From an uncultured Lachnospiraceae bacterium (GTDB taxonomy: Bacteria > Bacillota > Clostridia > Lachnospirales > Lachnospiraceae): DNA of 8,740 nt. The notes under the pieces are model-generated. The model saw nothing but the letters and a program-made list of their open reading frames with translations. It ran no database searches and was not told the origin of the DNA. Below, one piece after another: positions 1 to 6,598 of the stretch. Within the stretch, counting starts at the first letter, position 1, and each line of letters begins with the position of its first letter. The stretch is from assembly GCA_947175775.1 (NCBI GenBank), contig CAMWNY010000087.1:1-8740 (forward strand), read 5' to 3'. The position numbers were made by a program, and so were the translations under genes.

Positions 1-1
1 G

Positions 2-36
2 AAATCCGATGCAAGCTTGCTTGCAAGAGGATTTTT
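2..36 (+). terminator. Probable rho-independent terminator of a gene left of the window
   Basis: AAATCC (2-7) can pair with GGATTT (29-34), and inside it TGCAAG (10-15) pairs with CTTGCA (20-25) around the loop CTTG, with small internal mismatches between the two stems. A run of five T (32-36) follows. This is the shape of an intrinsic terminator. No coding end can be assigned to its left because two frames stay open through this short stretch. It could instead be part of an interspersed intergenic repeat together with the next stem-loop. Confidence 0.45.
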
Positions 37-40
37 GAAC

Positions 41-71
41 TTGGGACCCGCAAAATATCTTTTGACCCCAA
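41..71. other. Second stem-loop in the leader before the Lrp-type gene
   Basis: TTGGG (41-45) pairs with CCCAA (67-71), and CAAAA (51-55) pairs with TTTTG (60-64) around the loop TATC. The two stems are joined by an uneven internal loop. It lies directly after the first hairpin and 14 bases before the ribosome site (AAGGAG, 85-90) of the first gene. Two structured elements back to back in under 75 bases suggest either a mobile intergenic repeat or a control region for the operon. No riboswitch class is recognised. Confidence 0.4.
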
Positions 72-98
72 CATCATATTATAAAAGGAGATTATAAA

Positions 99-581
99 AT
101 GAGAGAACAGATTTTATCAATTATAGAAAAGAACAGCAGGATTGATTTGCGGGAACTTGCAATTATTCTTGGTGTTGACGAAACAACAATTATCAATGAG
201 ATGCAGAAAATGGAGCAGGAGGGTGTAATCTGCGGATACCATACGCTGATTGACTGGGAAAAGACGGACGTGGAAAAGGTGAACGCGCTCATTGAAGTAC
301 GCGTCACGCCGCAGCGCGGAAACGGGTTTGACAGTGTAGCGGAGCGTATCTACAAGTATCCGGAGGTCCATGCGGTGTATCTGATTTCGGGCGGTTATGA
401 CCTGCTGGTGACGATAGAAGGGAAAACGCTCAAGGAAGTATCGCGTTTTGTGTCGGAAAAGCTTTCTACACTGGAAGCCGTTATCAGCACGGCGACGCAC
501 TTTATTTTAAAGAAATATAAAGACCACGGCACAATTCTCGGAACGAAAGAAACGGATGAAAGGATGCAGATAACACCATGA
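99..581 (+). CDS. Lrp/AsnC-family transcriptional regulator
   Basis: A 160-residue protein of normal length for the Lrp/AsnC (feast/famine) family. Residues about 5-60 form the winged helix-turn-helix (NSRIDLRELAIILGVDETTI, then a second helix and wing reaching YHTLIDW). Residues about 63-140 form the RAM ligand-binding and oligomerisation domain, with the typical turn SGGYDLLV at 97-104, where family members bind small effectors, usually amino acids. Start choice: ATG 99 follows AAGGAG (85-90) with 8 bases between. The last codon overlaps the aminotransferase start as ATGA (578-581), so the two are probably translated together. Family members often act on their own operon, so control of the downstream aminotransferase by an amino acid is a reasonable inference. 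The effector and the repressor or activator role cannot be read from the sequence. Confidence 0.93.
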   Translation: MREQILSIIEKNSRIDLRELAIILGVDETTIINEMQKMEQEGVICGYHTLIDWEKTDVEKVNALIEVRVTPQRGNGFDSVAERIYKYPEVHAVYLISGGYDLLVTIEGKTLKEVSRFVSEKLSTLEAVISTATHFILKKYKDHGTILGTKETDERMQITP

Positions 582-1759
582 GAAATCCATTATCAAGTAC
601 CATTACACAAATAAAGCCTTCGGGTATCCGTAAGTTTTTTGATATTGTAAGCGAAATGAACGACCCTGACGTGATTTCACTCGGCGTCGGTGAGCCGGAT
701 TTTGAAACGCCGTGGCATATCCGTGACGAGGGAATCTATTCGCTTGAGAAAGGACGCACATTTTACACTTCAAATGCGGGACTTGTGGAGCTTCGGGAGG
801 AGATTGGCAGATTTTTAAAACGAAGATATGATTTAAGCTATGACGCGAGAGAGGAAATTCTTGTGACAGTCGGCGGTTCGGAGGCGATTGACATTGCGCT
901 GCGCGCGATGGTTGATCCGGGAGATGAGGTGCTTATACCACAGCCAAGCTACGTTTCCTATGAGCCGTGTGCTGTTCTTGCGGGCGCAAAGCCTGTGATT
1001 ATTGAACTGAAGAATGAGAATCAGTTCAGACTAACTGCGCAGGAGCTTGAGGACGCGATTACCGACAAGACAAAGATTTTGATTTTGCCGTTCCCCAACA
1101 ATCCTACGGGTGCAATTATGGAACGCAAGGATTTGGAGGCAATTGCCGAGGTCATTAAAAAGCACGATTTGTTTGTGCTTTCGGATGAGATTTATTCAGA
1201 GCTTTGCTATACGGAGAAACATGTTTCGATTGCGAATATTGACGGCATGTGGGAGCGCACGGTTTTGATTAACGGTTTTTCCAAGTCGCATGCGATGACG
1301 GGCTGGCGGCTTGGATATGCGTGCGCGCCGGCACATATTATCGAACAGATGTACAAGATACACCAGTTCTGCATTATGTGTGCGCCGACGACTTCGCAGT
1401 ATGCGGCGATTGACGCGATGCGAAACGGCGATGAGGACGTGCAGAAGATGCGGGAGTCCTATAATCAGAGAAGGCGGTTTTTGGTACATGCGTTTCAGGA
1501 GATGGGGCTTTCGTGCTTTGAGCCGTTTGGGGCGTTTTACATATTCCCGTGCATCAAAGAATTTGGCATGACGAGCGATGAGTTTGCCATGAAATTCTTA
1601 GATGCGGAGAAGGTGGCGGTTGTGCCGGGCACGGCGTTTGGCGACTGCGGCGAGGGATTTTTGCGTATTTCGTATGCGTATTCGCTGGAGAAGCTCAAAG
1701 TTGCGATTGGGCGGCTGGAGCGGTTTGTCAAGAAACTTCGTGAGGAGAAAAAAGGATGA
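578..1759 (+). CDS. Class I/II pyridoxal-phosphate aminotransferase (PatA/aspartate aminotransferase-like)
   Basis: A 393-residue cytosolic fold-type I aminotransferase, the usual size for the family. Visible PLP-site residues: N175 in PNNPTG, D203 and Y206 in SDEIYSELCY, the Schiff-base lysine K236 in NGFSKSHAMTGWRLGY, and R363 in LRISYAYS, the expected substrate-carboxylate arginine. The N-terminal stretch ISLGVGEPDFETPWHIR and the YTSNAGLVELR segment resemble the Bacillus PatA / aromatic aminotransferase group. The enzyme should move an amino group between an amino acid and a 2-oxo acid. The donor (aspartate, aromatic, or N-acetyl-diaminopimelate) cannot be decided here. AAAGGA (559-564) lies 13 bases before the ATG, which is long, but the ATGA overlap with the upstream regulator makes coupled translation likely. 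It overlaps trmL downstream. The pairing with an Lrp-type regulator suggests amino-acid-responsive control. Confidence 0.93.
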   Translation: MRNPLSSTITQIKPSGIRKFFDIVSEMNDPDVISLGVGEPDFETPWHIRDEGIYSLEKGRTFYTSNAGLVELREEIGRFLKRRYDLSYDAREEILVTVGGSEAIDIALRAMVDPGDEVLIPQPSYVSYEPCAVLAGAKPVIIELKNENQFRLTAQELEDAITDKTKILILPFPNNPTGAIMERKDLEAIAEVIKKHDLFVLSDEIYSELCYTEKHVSIANIDGMWERTVLINGFSKSHAMTGWRLGYACAPAHIIEQMYKIHQFCIMCAPTTSQYAAIDAMRNGDEDVQKMRESYNQRRRFLVHAFQEMGLSCFEPFGAFYIFPCIKEFGMTSDEFAMKFLDAEKVAVVPGTAFGDCGEGFLRISYAYSLEKLKVAIGRLERFVKKLREEKKG

Positions 1760-2265
1760 TGAACATTGTGCTGCATCAACCTGAAATACCTGCAAATACA
1801 GGAAATATCGGACGAACCTGCGTTGCGGCGGGGACTGTGCTGCATCTGATAGAGCCGCTTGGGTTCCGCCTGACAGGCAAGGAGCTGCGCCGCGCCGGGA
1901 TGGATTACTGGGAGCATTTGGATGTGCGCAGGTATATGAATTTTGAGGAATTTTTAGAAAAAAATTTTACGAATAATCCTGACGCAAAGCTTTGGATGGC
2001 GACGACAAAGGCGAAAAAGGTGTATACGGAAGCGGTTTTTGGCGAAAATGATTTTATCATGTTTGGCAGGGAGAGCGCGGGGATACCGGAAGAAATTCTT
2101 GTGGATTACGAGGATACCTGTATTCGGATACCGATGCTGGATAAGATTCGCAGCCTGAATTTATCAAACAGCGTGAGCATTGTTTTATATGAGGCGCTCA
2201 GACAGCAGGGATTTGAACATATGCAGCTGGAAGGAGCGCTGCATCATCAGGAGTGGCGGTCATAA
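1756..2265 (+). CDS. trmL: tRNA (cytidine/uridine-34-2'-O)-methyltransferase TrmL
   Basis: A 169-residue SPOUT (trefoil-knot) methyltransferase. TrmL uses S-adenosylmethionine to methylate the ribose 2'-O of the wobble base 34 in tRNA-Leu isoacceptors. Family motifs are in order: PEIPANTGNIGRT (residues 9-21), FGRESAGIPEEIL (103-115), and the C-terminal knot segment IRIPM followed by RSLNLSNSVSIVLYEALRQ (from about 123). Length fits TrmL (about 155-170) and there is no extra RNA-binding domain, which argues against longer SpoU relatives such as TrmH or RlmB. Two start codons stand in tandem (1756 and 1759); most relatives begin MNIVLH, so the second is equally possible. GAGGAG (1742-1747) serves either. 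The start overlaps the aminotransferase stop, so it is co-transcribed, though the function is unrelated housekeeping. Confidence 0.93.
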   Translation: MMNIVLHQPEIPANTGNIGRTCVAAGTVLHLIEPLGFRLTGKELRRAGMDYWEHLDVRRYMNFEEFLEKNFTNNPDAKLWMATTKAKKVYTEAVFGENDFIMFGRESAGIPEEILVDYEDTCIRIPMLDKIRSLNLSNSVSIVLYEALRQQGFEHMQLEGALHHQEWRS

Positions 2266-2284
2266 TGAAATTTTAGATTCTTTT

Positions 2285-2316
2285 AAAGGAACGCGATGAT
2301 ATGGCGTTCCTTTCTT
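2285..2316 (+). terminator. Hairpin terminator after trmL
   Basis: AAAGGAACGC (2285-2294) and GCGTTCCTTT (2304-2313) form a perfect 10-bp stem with a 9-base loop, starting 20 bases after the trmL stop. The T-tract is short (TTTCTT) and partly inside the stem, so termination may be incomplete. The next gene has its own promoter. Confidence 0.65.
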
Positions 2317-2338
2317 GCAGGTGGTTGTGATATTTTCC

Positions 2339-2367
2339 TTGACCGTGCCCGTGCACGATGCTATAGT
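2339..2367 (+). promoter_or_regulatory. Sigma-A-type promoter of xylB
   Basis: The -35 box TTGACC (2339-2344) and the -10 box TATAGT (2362-2367) are separated by exactly 17 bases. Transcription should start near 2374, leaving a leader of about 55 bases before ATG 2428. The spacer contains the 6-bp palindrome GTGCAC (2351-2356), too short to call an operator. No catabolite-response (cre) site or XylR operator could be made out with confidence. Confidence 0.7.
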
Positions 2368-2427
2368 TATATTATAAATAATGGTTCGGAACGATAAAAT
2401 TTCAATCAGTGAAAGGATGGGTGCGGT

Positions 2428-3903
2428 ATGTATTACATAGGTGTGGATCTTGGAACTTCGGCAGTAAAACTTCTATTGATGGAGGGGAACGGAAAGATTG
2501 TGAATGTTGTGTCAAAGGAGTATCCCCTTTATTTCCCGAATCCGGGCTGGAGCGAGCAGAAGCCGGAAGACTGGTGGAGTGCGGTGAAAGAGGGCTTAAA
2601 GCTTTTGACACGCGAGTTTGATAAGACCAAAATTGCAGGTATCAGCTTCGGCGGTCAGATGCATGGGCTTGTCATTTTGGATAAGGACGACAATGTGATT
2701 CGTCCGGCAATCCTTTGGAACGACGGCAGGACGCAGGCGGAAACGGATTATCTGAACAATGAAATCGGGAAAGATAAGCTTTCCAAGTACACGGCAAATA
2801 TTGCATTCACGGGCTTTACCGCACCGAAGATTTTGTGGGTAAAAAATAACGAGCCTGAAAACTTTGCAAAAATAGAGAAAATTATGCTGCCAAAAGATTA
2901 CATTGCGTATATGCTGTCAGGCAGTTTCTGCACCGATGTGTCGGATGCGTCCGGTATGCTTTTGTTTGATGTGGAGCATAAGCGCTGGTCGAAGGAAATG
3001 ATTGAAATTTGTGGTATTAAAGAGTCGCAGCTTGCAAAGATTTATGAGAGCTATGAGGTTGTCGGAACGTTAAAGTCTGATGTTGCAAAGGAGCTTGGCT
3101 TTTCGGAAAGCGTTAAGGTTGCGGCAGGCGCAGGCGACAATGCGGCAGCGGCAATCGGGACCGGAACGGTCGGCGATGCAAGATGCAACATTTCCCTTGG
3201 AACGAGCGGTACGATTTTTATTTCCAACAAGAGCTTTGGCGTGGATAAAAACAATGCGCTTCATTCGTTCGCACATGCGGACGGCAGCTATCATCTGATG
3301 GGCTGTATGTTGAGCGCGGCATCATGCAATAAATGGTGGATGGAGGATATTTTACAGACGACGGATTTTGCAAAGGAGCAGGAGCCGGTTACAGATGAAA
3401 AGCTTGGAAACAATCATGTGTATTTTCTTCCGTATCTCATGGGCGAGCGTTCTCCGCACAATGACGCGAATGCGAGAGGAACGTTTATCGGTATGACGAT
3501 GGACTCTTCAAGAGCGGATATGTATCAGGCAGTGCTGGAGGGCGTAGCGTTTGCAATCCGCGATTCGTTTGAGGTGGCAAAGAGTCTCGGAATTGATATT
3601 CAGGCATCAAAAATCTGCGGCGGCGGTGCGAAGAGCCCTCTTTGGAAAAAGATTTTTGCGAATGTTTTGAATATTCGTCTTGATATTATCGAGAGCGAGG
3701 AAGGACCGGGATACGGCGGAGCAATTCTTGCGGCTGTGGCATGCGGTGAGTATGCGTCGGTTCAGGAAGCGGCGGACCGGCTTGTGAAAGTGGTAGATAC
3801 AGTAGAACCTGACGCAGAGATTGCGAAGCGGTATGAGGAGCGGTATCAGAAGTTCAGGAAAGTGTATCCGGCGGTGAAAGGTATTTTTGCAGAGATTCAG
3901 TAG
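2428..3903 (+). CDS. xylB: Xylulokinase
   Basis: A 491-residue FGGY-family sugar kinase, about the length of E. coli XylB (484). It transfers the ATP gamma-phosphate to D-xylulose, giving xylulose 5-phosphate for the pentose phosphate or phosphoketolase route. Domain I begins with the phosphate loop GVDLGTSAVK (D7, T10). GGQMHG (M78, H79) is the substrate-side motif that marks xylulokinases within FGGY kinases, and WNDGRT follows near residue 100. The catalytic aspartate is D237 in GAGDNAAAA, matching D233 of the E. coli enzyme. Domain II carries the second FGGY signature GGGAKSPLWKKIFANVLN (from G398). AAAGGATGG (2412-2420) precedes the start. It stands alone between its own promoter and a strong terminator; no xylA, xylR or transporter is in the window, so the inducer is unknown. 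Another ketose kinase is possible but GQMHG argues for xylulose. Confidence 0.93.
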   Translation: MYYIGVDLGTSAVKLLLMEGNGKIVNVVSKEYPLYFPNPGWSEQKPEDWWSAVKEGLKLLTREFDKTKIAGISFGGQMHGLVILDKDDNVIRPAILWNDGRTQAETDYLNNEIGKDKLSKYTANIAFTGFTAPKILWVKNNEPENFAKIEKIMLPKDYIAYMLSGSFCTDVSDASGMLLFDVEHKRWSKEMIEICGIKESQLAKIYESYEVVGTLKSDVAKELGFSESVKVAAGAGDNAAAAIGTGTVGDARCNISLGTSGTIFISNKSFGVDKNNALHSFAHADGSYHLMGCMLSAASCNKWWMEDILQTTDFAKEQEPVTDEKLGNNHVYFLPYLMGERSPHNDANARGTFIGMTMDSSRADMYQAVLEGVAFAIRDSFEVAKSLGIDIQASKICGGGAKSPLWKKIFANVLNIRLDIIESEEGPGYGGAILAAVACGEYASVQEAADRLVKVVDTVEPDAEIAKRYEERYQKFRKVYPAVKGIFAEIQ

Positions 3904-3909
3904 GAAATC

Positions 3910-3962
3910 GTTTTCCCTTGTTATTCGTCTTTTGGCATTTTTGACAAGGGAAAACTTTTTTT
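3910..3962 (+). terminator. Strong rho-independent terminator after xylB
   Basis: GTTTTCCCTTGT (3910-3921) pairs perfectly over 12 bp with ACAAGGGAAAAC (3944-3955), extendable by a T-G wobble and one A-T pair. Seven T follow (3956-3962). It starts 6 bases after the xylB stop and closes that unit. Confidence 0.9.
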
Positions 3963-4021
3963 GTGTGCATTTTTCTGCGTGCAGCGGGTCAAACGCCAAT
4001 ATGCACAAGGATTACAAGGAA

Positions 4022-4045
4022 GTCCGGTTTTTCGTCCGGTTTTGC
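4022..4045 (+). repeat. Tandem 12-bp repeat upstream of the sensor-kinase promoter
   Basis: GTCCGGTTTT occurs at 4022-4031 and again at 4034-4043. With the two following bases (TC and GC) the unit is 12 bp, repeated with one mismatch. The second copy ends 15-17 bases before the -35 box at 4060. Direct repeats at roughly one helical turn in this position are typical of binding sites for response regulators or other activators. That role is inference. Confidence 0.45.
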
Positions 4046-4059
4046 TGTTGCGCCCTGTA

Positions 4060-4088
4060 TTGACGCGATTGTGGGCATATGGTAATAT
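4060..4088 (+). promoter_or_regulatory. Sigma-A-type promoter of the sensor-kinase gene
   Basis: The -35 box TTGACG (4060-4065) lies 17 bases before TAATAT (4083-4088). A better -10 box, TATAAT (4086-4091), overlaps it but would need a 20-base spacer. Transcription would start near 4095-4098, giving a leader of about 45 bases before ATG 4140. Confidence 0.6.
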
Positions 4089-4126
4089 AATACGGATATT
4101 GCTGATTTTTGCGGCAGAATTTATAT

Positions 4127-4132
4127 GGAGGG
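4127..4132 (+). promoter_or_regulatory. Ribosome binding site that fixes the kinase start at 4140
   Basis: GGAGGG lies 7-8 bases before ATG 4140. An upstream in-frame ATG at 4125 overlaps this site and has no ribosome site of its own, so 4140 is the likelier start. Confidence 0.8.
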
Positions 4133-4139
4133 CAGGCAG

Positions 4140-6311
4140 ATGAATTATTCAAATAAGCTTTTTAAACAGACTGGCGAAGTCGCTCCGGTCAATGGAGATT
4201 GTGAGCAGCATGATGAGATGAAGAGCGTTCAGAATTTGGAGACTGTCATCAATGAGGGTCTTCGCGTCGCCCTGCAGGAGGAGACACCCGACCGCACGCT
4301 GGAGGTGCTGTTGGAGCACTTGGGAAAAGCGCTGAACGGGGAGAGGACTTATATATTTGAACAGAACGCGTCCGGCTGCGACGACAATACATATGAGTGG
4401 GTTGCCGATGGGGTAGAGCCGGAAAAGGATAATCTTCAGAATGTTCCCCCTGAGGTATGTGCGGCCTGGTATCAGAATTTTAGTATCGGAGGACATATTG
4501 TTATTGAGGATTTGGAAGATATTCGGGAGACGGATCCCCTTCAGTATGAGAATTTGAAAAATCAGAACATACATTCTTTGGTGGTTGTTCCTCTTTATAA
4601 TGGAGAAAAGATTTTAGGATTTTACGGTGTGGACAATCCGCCCGTGAAGTCTTTGGAATATGCATCGAATATGCTCCAAACGGCGGCATATTTTATTGTA
4701 TCTTCCCTGAAACAGCGCAATTTGTTCCGTGAGCTTCAAAGGCAGGCAAGGCAGAGCCTGGAGGATATTTTGGAGGGTGCCAGGACCGGAATTTGGACAA
4801 TCGAGCTGGAAGAAGGGTGCCAGCCAAGGATGTATGCGGACCGGACGATGCGGATTCTTTTAGGAGTAACGGATAAGATTGAACCGGAGGAGTGCTATCA
4901 GCACTGGTTTGAAAATGTTGAGCCGGACTATGTGGAAATGGTGCAGGAGGCAGTAAAAGAGATGCTGGAAACCGGACGTTCCGAGGTGATTTATCCGTGG
5001 CATCATCCTGAATTGGGAAAAATTTATGTCCGCTGCGGCGGTGTCCCTGACAAAACATTCACAAAACCGGGTGTCAGTCTGAACGGATACCACCAGGACA
5101 TTACGGAGATTATGGTGACAAGAAAGAAACAGGAACAGGCGATTATGGAACTGTTGGAGAAGGTGAGATGGGCGAATTCGGCAAAGAGCGAATTTCTTTC
5201 CCATATGTCACACGATCTTCGTACGCCAATCAACGGAATCCTGGGAATGCTGGAAATCATGGAAAAAATTCAGGATGATCCCGAGCAGCAAAAAGCGTGC
5301 CGGAAGAAAATCCGTGTCTCAACGCAGCATTTGCTTTCTTTGGTGAACGACGTTCTTCAGGTCAGCAAACTTGAGACAGGAAGACTGGTTGAGGTGGAGG
5401 AGCCGTTTGATATTCATGAAATCTTGGAAGACTGCATTACAATTATGTCGGTTCAGGCGCAGGAGCGGAGGATTAGGCTTGAGCTGAAGGAGAGTGACCT
5501 GCAGCATGGCAGACTGATTGGGAATCCGCTGCATTTGAGGAAAATCCTGATGAATGTCATTGATAATGCCATTAAATATAACCGCCCTCACGGTTCCGTG
5601 TTTGTACAGGCAAAAGAGATTAGCTGCCAAAACGGGACTGCGAATTTCCTGTTTGTGATTGAGGATACGGGAATCGGAATTGGGGAGGAATTCAAAAATC
5701 ACATTTTTGAGCCGTTTACCCAGGAGCAGCAAGACGCAAGAACACATTATAACGGCGTTGGTCTTGGCATGTCTATTATGAAAAAGCTGACAGATCAAAT
5801 GAAGGGAACTGTTGAGATAGAGAGCCAGCCCGGCAAGGGCAGCGTGGTGCGCATTATGCTGCCGATTCGGGTTGATGGGACGTGGCGTGCGCAGCCTGTG
5901 GATGTGGAGCGCGATTTGCGAAGCAATATTGCCGGAATGCGTGTTCTTTTGGTGGAAGACAATGAGATTAACTGTGAAATTGTAGAGTTTATGCTGAAAG
6001 ATGCGGGTGCAGAGGTTGTAACCGCAAATGACGGAAAAGCCGCCGTGGATATGTTTGTGCAATCGGCTCCGGGAACGTTTGACTGCGTGCTTATGGATTT
6101 GATGATGCCGGTTATGAGCGGATATGAGGCGACCCGTGTGATTCGCGGTTTGGAACGATCGGATGCAAAATCCGTGCCTATCATAGCGCTGTCGGCAAAT
6201 GCATTTGAGGAGGACGTCACAATGGCAAGAGACGCCGGAATGAATGAGCATTTGGCAAAGCCGGTGGATATGGAGAGGATGTTTAAGGTCATAAGCCGTT
6301 TGAGGCGTTGA
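4140..6311 (+). CDS. Soluble hybrid sensor histidine kinase (GAF, PAS-like, HisKA, HATPase, receiver)
   Basis: A 723-residue multidomain kinase with no membrane segment or signal peptide, so it should sense an internal signal. Domains: a GAF-like sensor at about 33-188 (GERTYIFEQN, NTYEW, VVVPLYNGEKILGFYGVDNP); a PAS-like domain at about 207-325; a short helical linker; HisKA with the phospho-accepting H358 in SHMSHDLRTPINGILGM; and a GHKL ATPase at about 455-575 with N476 (NVIDNAIKYN), D509 (DTGIGIG) and GVGLG at 539-543. The C-terminal receiver is at about 600-720 with E606/D607, phospho-accepting D653 in VLMDLMMPVMSGYEATR, S685 and K707. All catalytic residues are present. Phosphate should pass from H358 to D653; no phosphotransfer (Hpt) domain, DNA-binding domain or partner regulator is present here, so the next step is unknown. 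Start 4140 is chosen over 4125 on the ribosome site. It stands alone between promoter and terminator. Confidence 0.93.
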   Translation: MNYSNKLFKQTGEVAPVNGDCEQHDEMKSVQNLETVINEGLRVALQEETPDRTLEVLLEHLGKALNGERTYIFEQNASGCDDNTYEWVADGVEPEKDNLQNVPPEVCAAWYQNFSIGGHIVIEDLEDIRETDPLQYENLKNQNIHSLVVVPLYNGEKILGFYGVDNPPVKSLEYASNMLQTAAYFIVSSLKQRNLFRELQRQARQSLEDILEGARTGIWTIELEEGCQPRMYADRTMRILLGVTDKIEPEECYQHWFENVEPDYVEMVQEAVKEMLETGRSEVIYPWHHPELGKIYVRCGGVPDKTFTKPGVSLNGYHQDITEIMVTRKKQEQAIMELLEKVRWANSAKSEFLSHMSHDLRTPINGILGMLEIMEKIQDDPEQQKACRKKIRVSTQHLLSLVNDVLQVSKLETGRLVEVEEPFDIHEILEDCITIMSVQAQERRIRLELKESDLQHGRLIGNPLHLRKILMNVIDNAIKYNRPHGSVFVQAKEISCQNGTANFLFVIEDTGIGIGEEFKNHIFEPFTQEQQDARTHYNGVGLGMSIMKKLTDQMKGTVEIESQPGKGSVVRIMLPIRVDGTWRAQPVDVERDLRSNIAGMRVLLVEDNEINCEIVEFMLKDAGAEVVTANDGKAAVDMFVQSAPGTFDCVLMDLMMPVMSGYEATRVIRGLERSDAKSVPIIALSANAFEEDVTMARDAGMNEHLAKPVDMERMFKVISRLRR

Positions 6312-6323
6312 CAGGAGGTATAA

Positions 6324-6368
6324 GAGCCGAGGGGCATTAGCAAAAATGCTGGTGCCCCTCGGCTTTTT
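6324..6368 (+). terminator. Long rho-independent terminator after the sensor-kinase gene
   Basis: AGCCGAGGGGCA (6325-6336) pairs perfectly with TGCCCCTCGGCT (6353-6364). Two T-G wobbles then lead into AGCA/TGCT (6339-6342 with 6347-6350), closed by an AAAA loop. That gives about 18 continuous pairs. The T-tract is 6364-6368. It is one of the strongest structures in the window and isolates the kinase from the next gene. Confidence 0.92.
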
Positions 6369-6472
6369 GTATGGTAAATTTTTACGATGAAAATATGATT
6401 TGGTAAAATGTCCGCATATAAAGTAAAAACCCTCAAAAAATGTGCAGTTTCACGCAAGATAAAATAAAGTGG

Positions 6473-6501
6473 TGGAAACTTTTTTATAAAAAATCTATAA
6501 T
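6473..6501 (+). promoter_or_regulatory. Candidate promoter of the secreted-protein gene
   Basis: A perfect -10 box TATAAT (6496-6501) has TGGAAA (6473-6478) 17 bases upstream, matching 4 of 6 bases of the -35 consensus. The stretch is very AT-rich. Transcription would start near 6508 and give a leader of about 90 bases that contains both inverted repeats below. The rest of the 6370-6472 interval shows only AT-rich sequence and no supported gene. Confidence 0.6.
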
Positions 6502-6524
6502 AGATACACATTAAATTTAAAAAA

Positions 6525-6543
6525 TTGTGCAATTTTTGCACAA
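6525..6543. promoter_or_regulatory. Inverted repeat in the leader, operator-like
   Basis: TTGTGCA (6525-6531) and TGCACAA (6537-6543) are perfect 7-bp inverted repeats around a 5-base centre. They lie about 20-35 bases after the predicted transcription start, a usual place for a repressor operator. The half-site TGTGCA also occurs at 6441-6446, upstream of the promoter. It could alternatively act as a weak RNA hairpin; on the + strand it is followed by A, not T, so it is not a + strand terminator. Confidence 0.45.
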
Positions 6544-6550
6544 AAAAAAT

Positions 6551-6571
6551 GAACCTCATGAGGGAAGGTTC
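6551..6571 (+). promoter_or_regulatory. Second leader stem-loop, just upstream of the ribosome site
   Basis: GAACCT (6551-6556) pairs with AGGTTC (6566-6571) around a 9-base loop; an alternative palindrome CCTCATGAGG (6554-6563) would compete with it. It ends 9 bases before AAGGAG (6581-6586), so folding could affect ribosome access. No known riboswitch or T-box features are seen. Confidence 0.35.
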
Positions 6572-6598
6572 AAACGAGGAAAGGAGTAGGTTACGAGC

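Noticed and set aside
62..85. TTGACC (62-67) near TATTAT/TATAAA as a promoter for the Lrp-type gene
   Set aside because: The spacing to the AT-rich -10 candidates is only about 9-12 bases, too short for sigma-A; no other well-spaced pair was found, so the operon promoter is left uncalled.
4125..4139. Upstream ATG 4125 as the kinase start
   Set aside because: It overlaps the GGAGGG ribosome site that serves ATG 4140 and has no site of its own; it would add only five residues.
5319..6251. 310-codon reading frame on the - strand inside the kinase gene
   Set aside because: It is the complement of a strongly supported kinase with all its motifs, and the translated product is rich in His/Arg/Asn with no recognisable domain.
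6370..6472. AT-rich intergenic stretch with repeated TGGTAAA as a riboswitch or small RNA
   Set aside because: The repeats are short and no conserved riboswitch core or stable hairpin could be traced.
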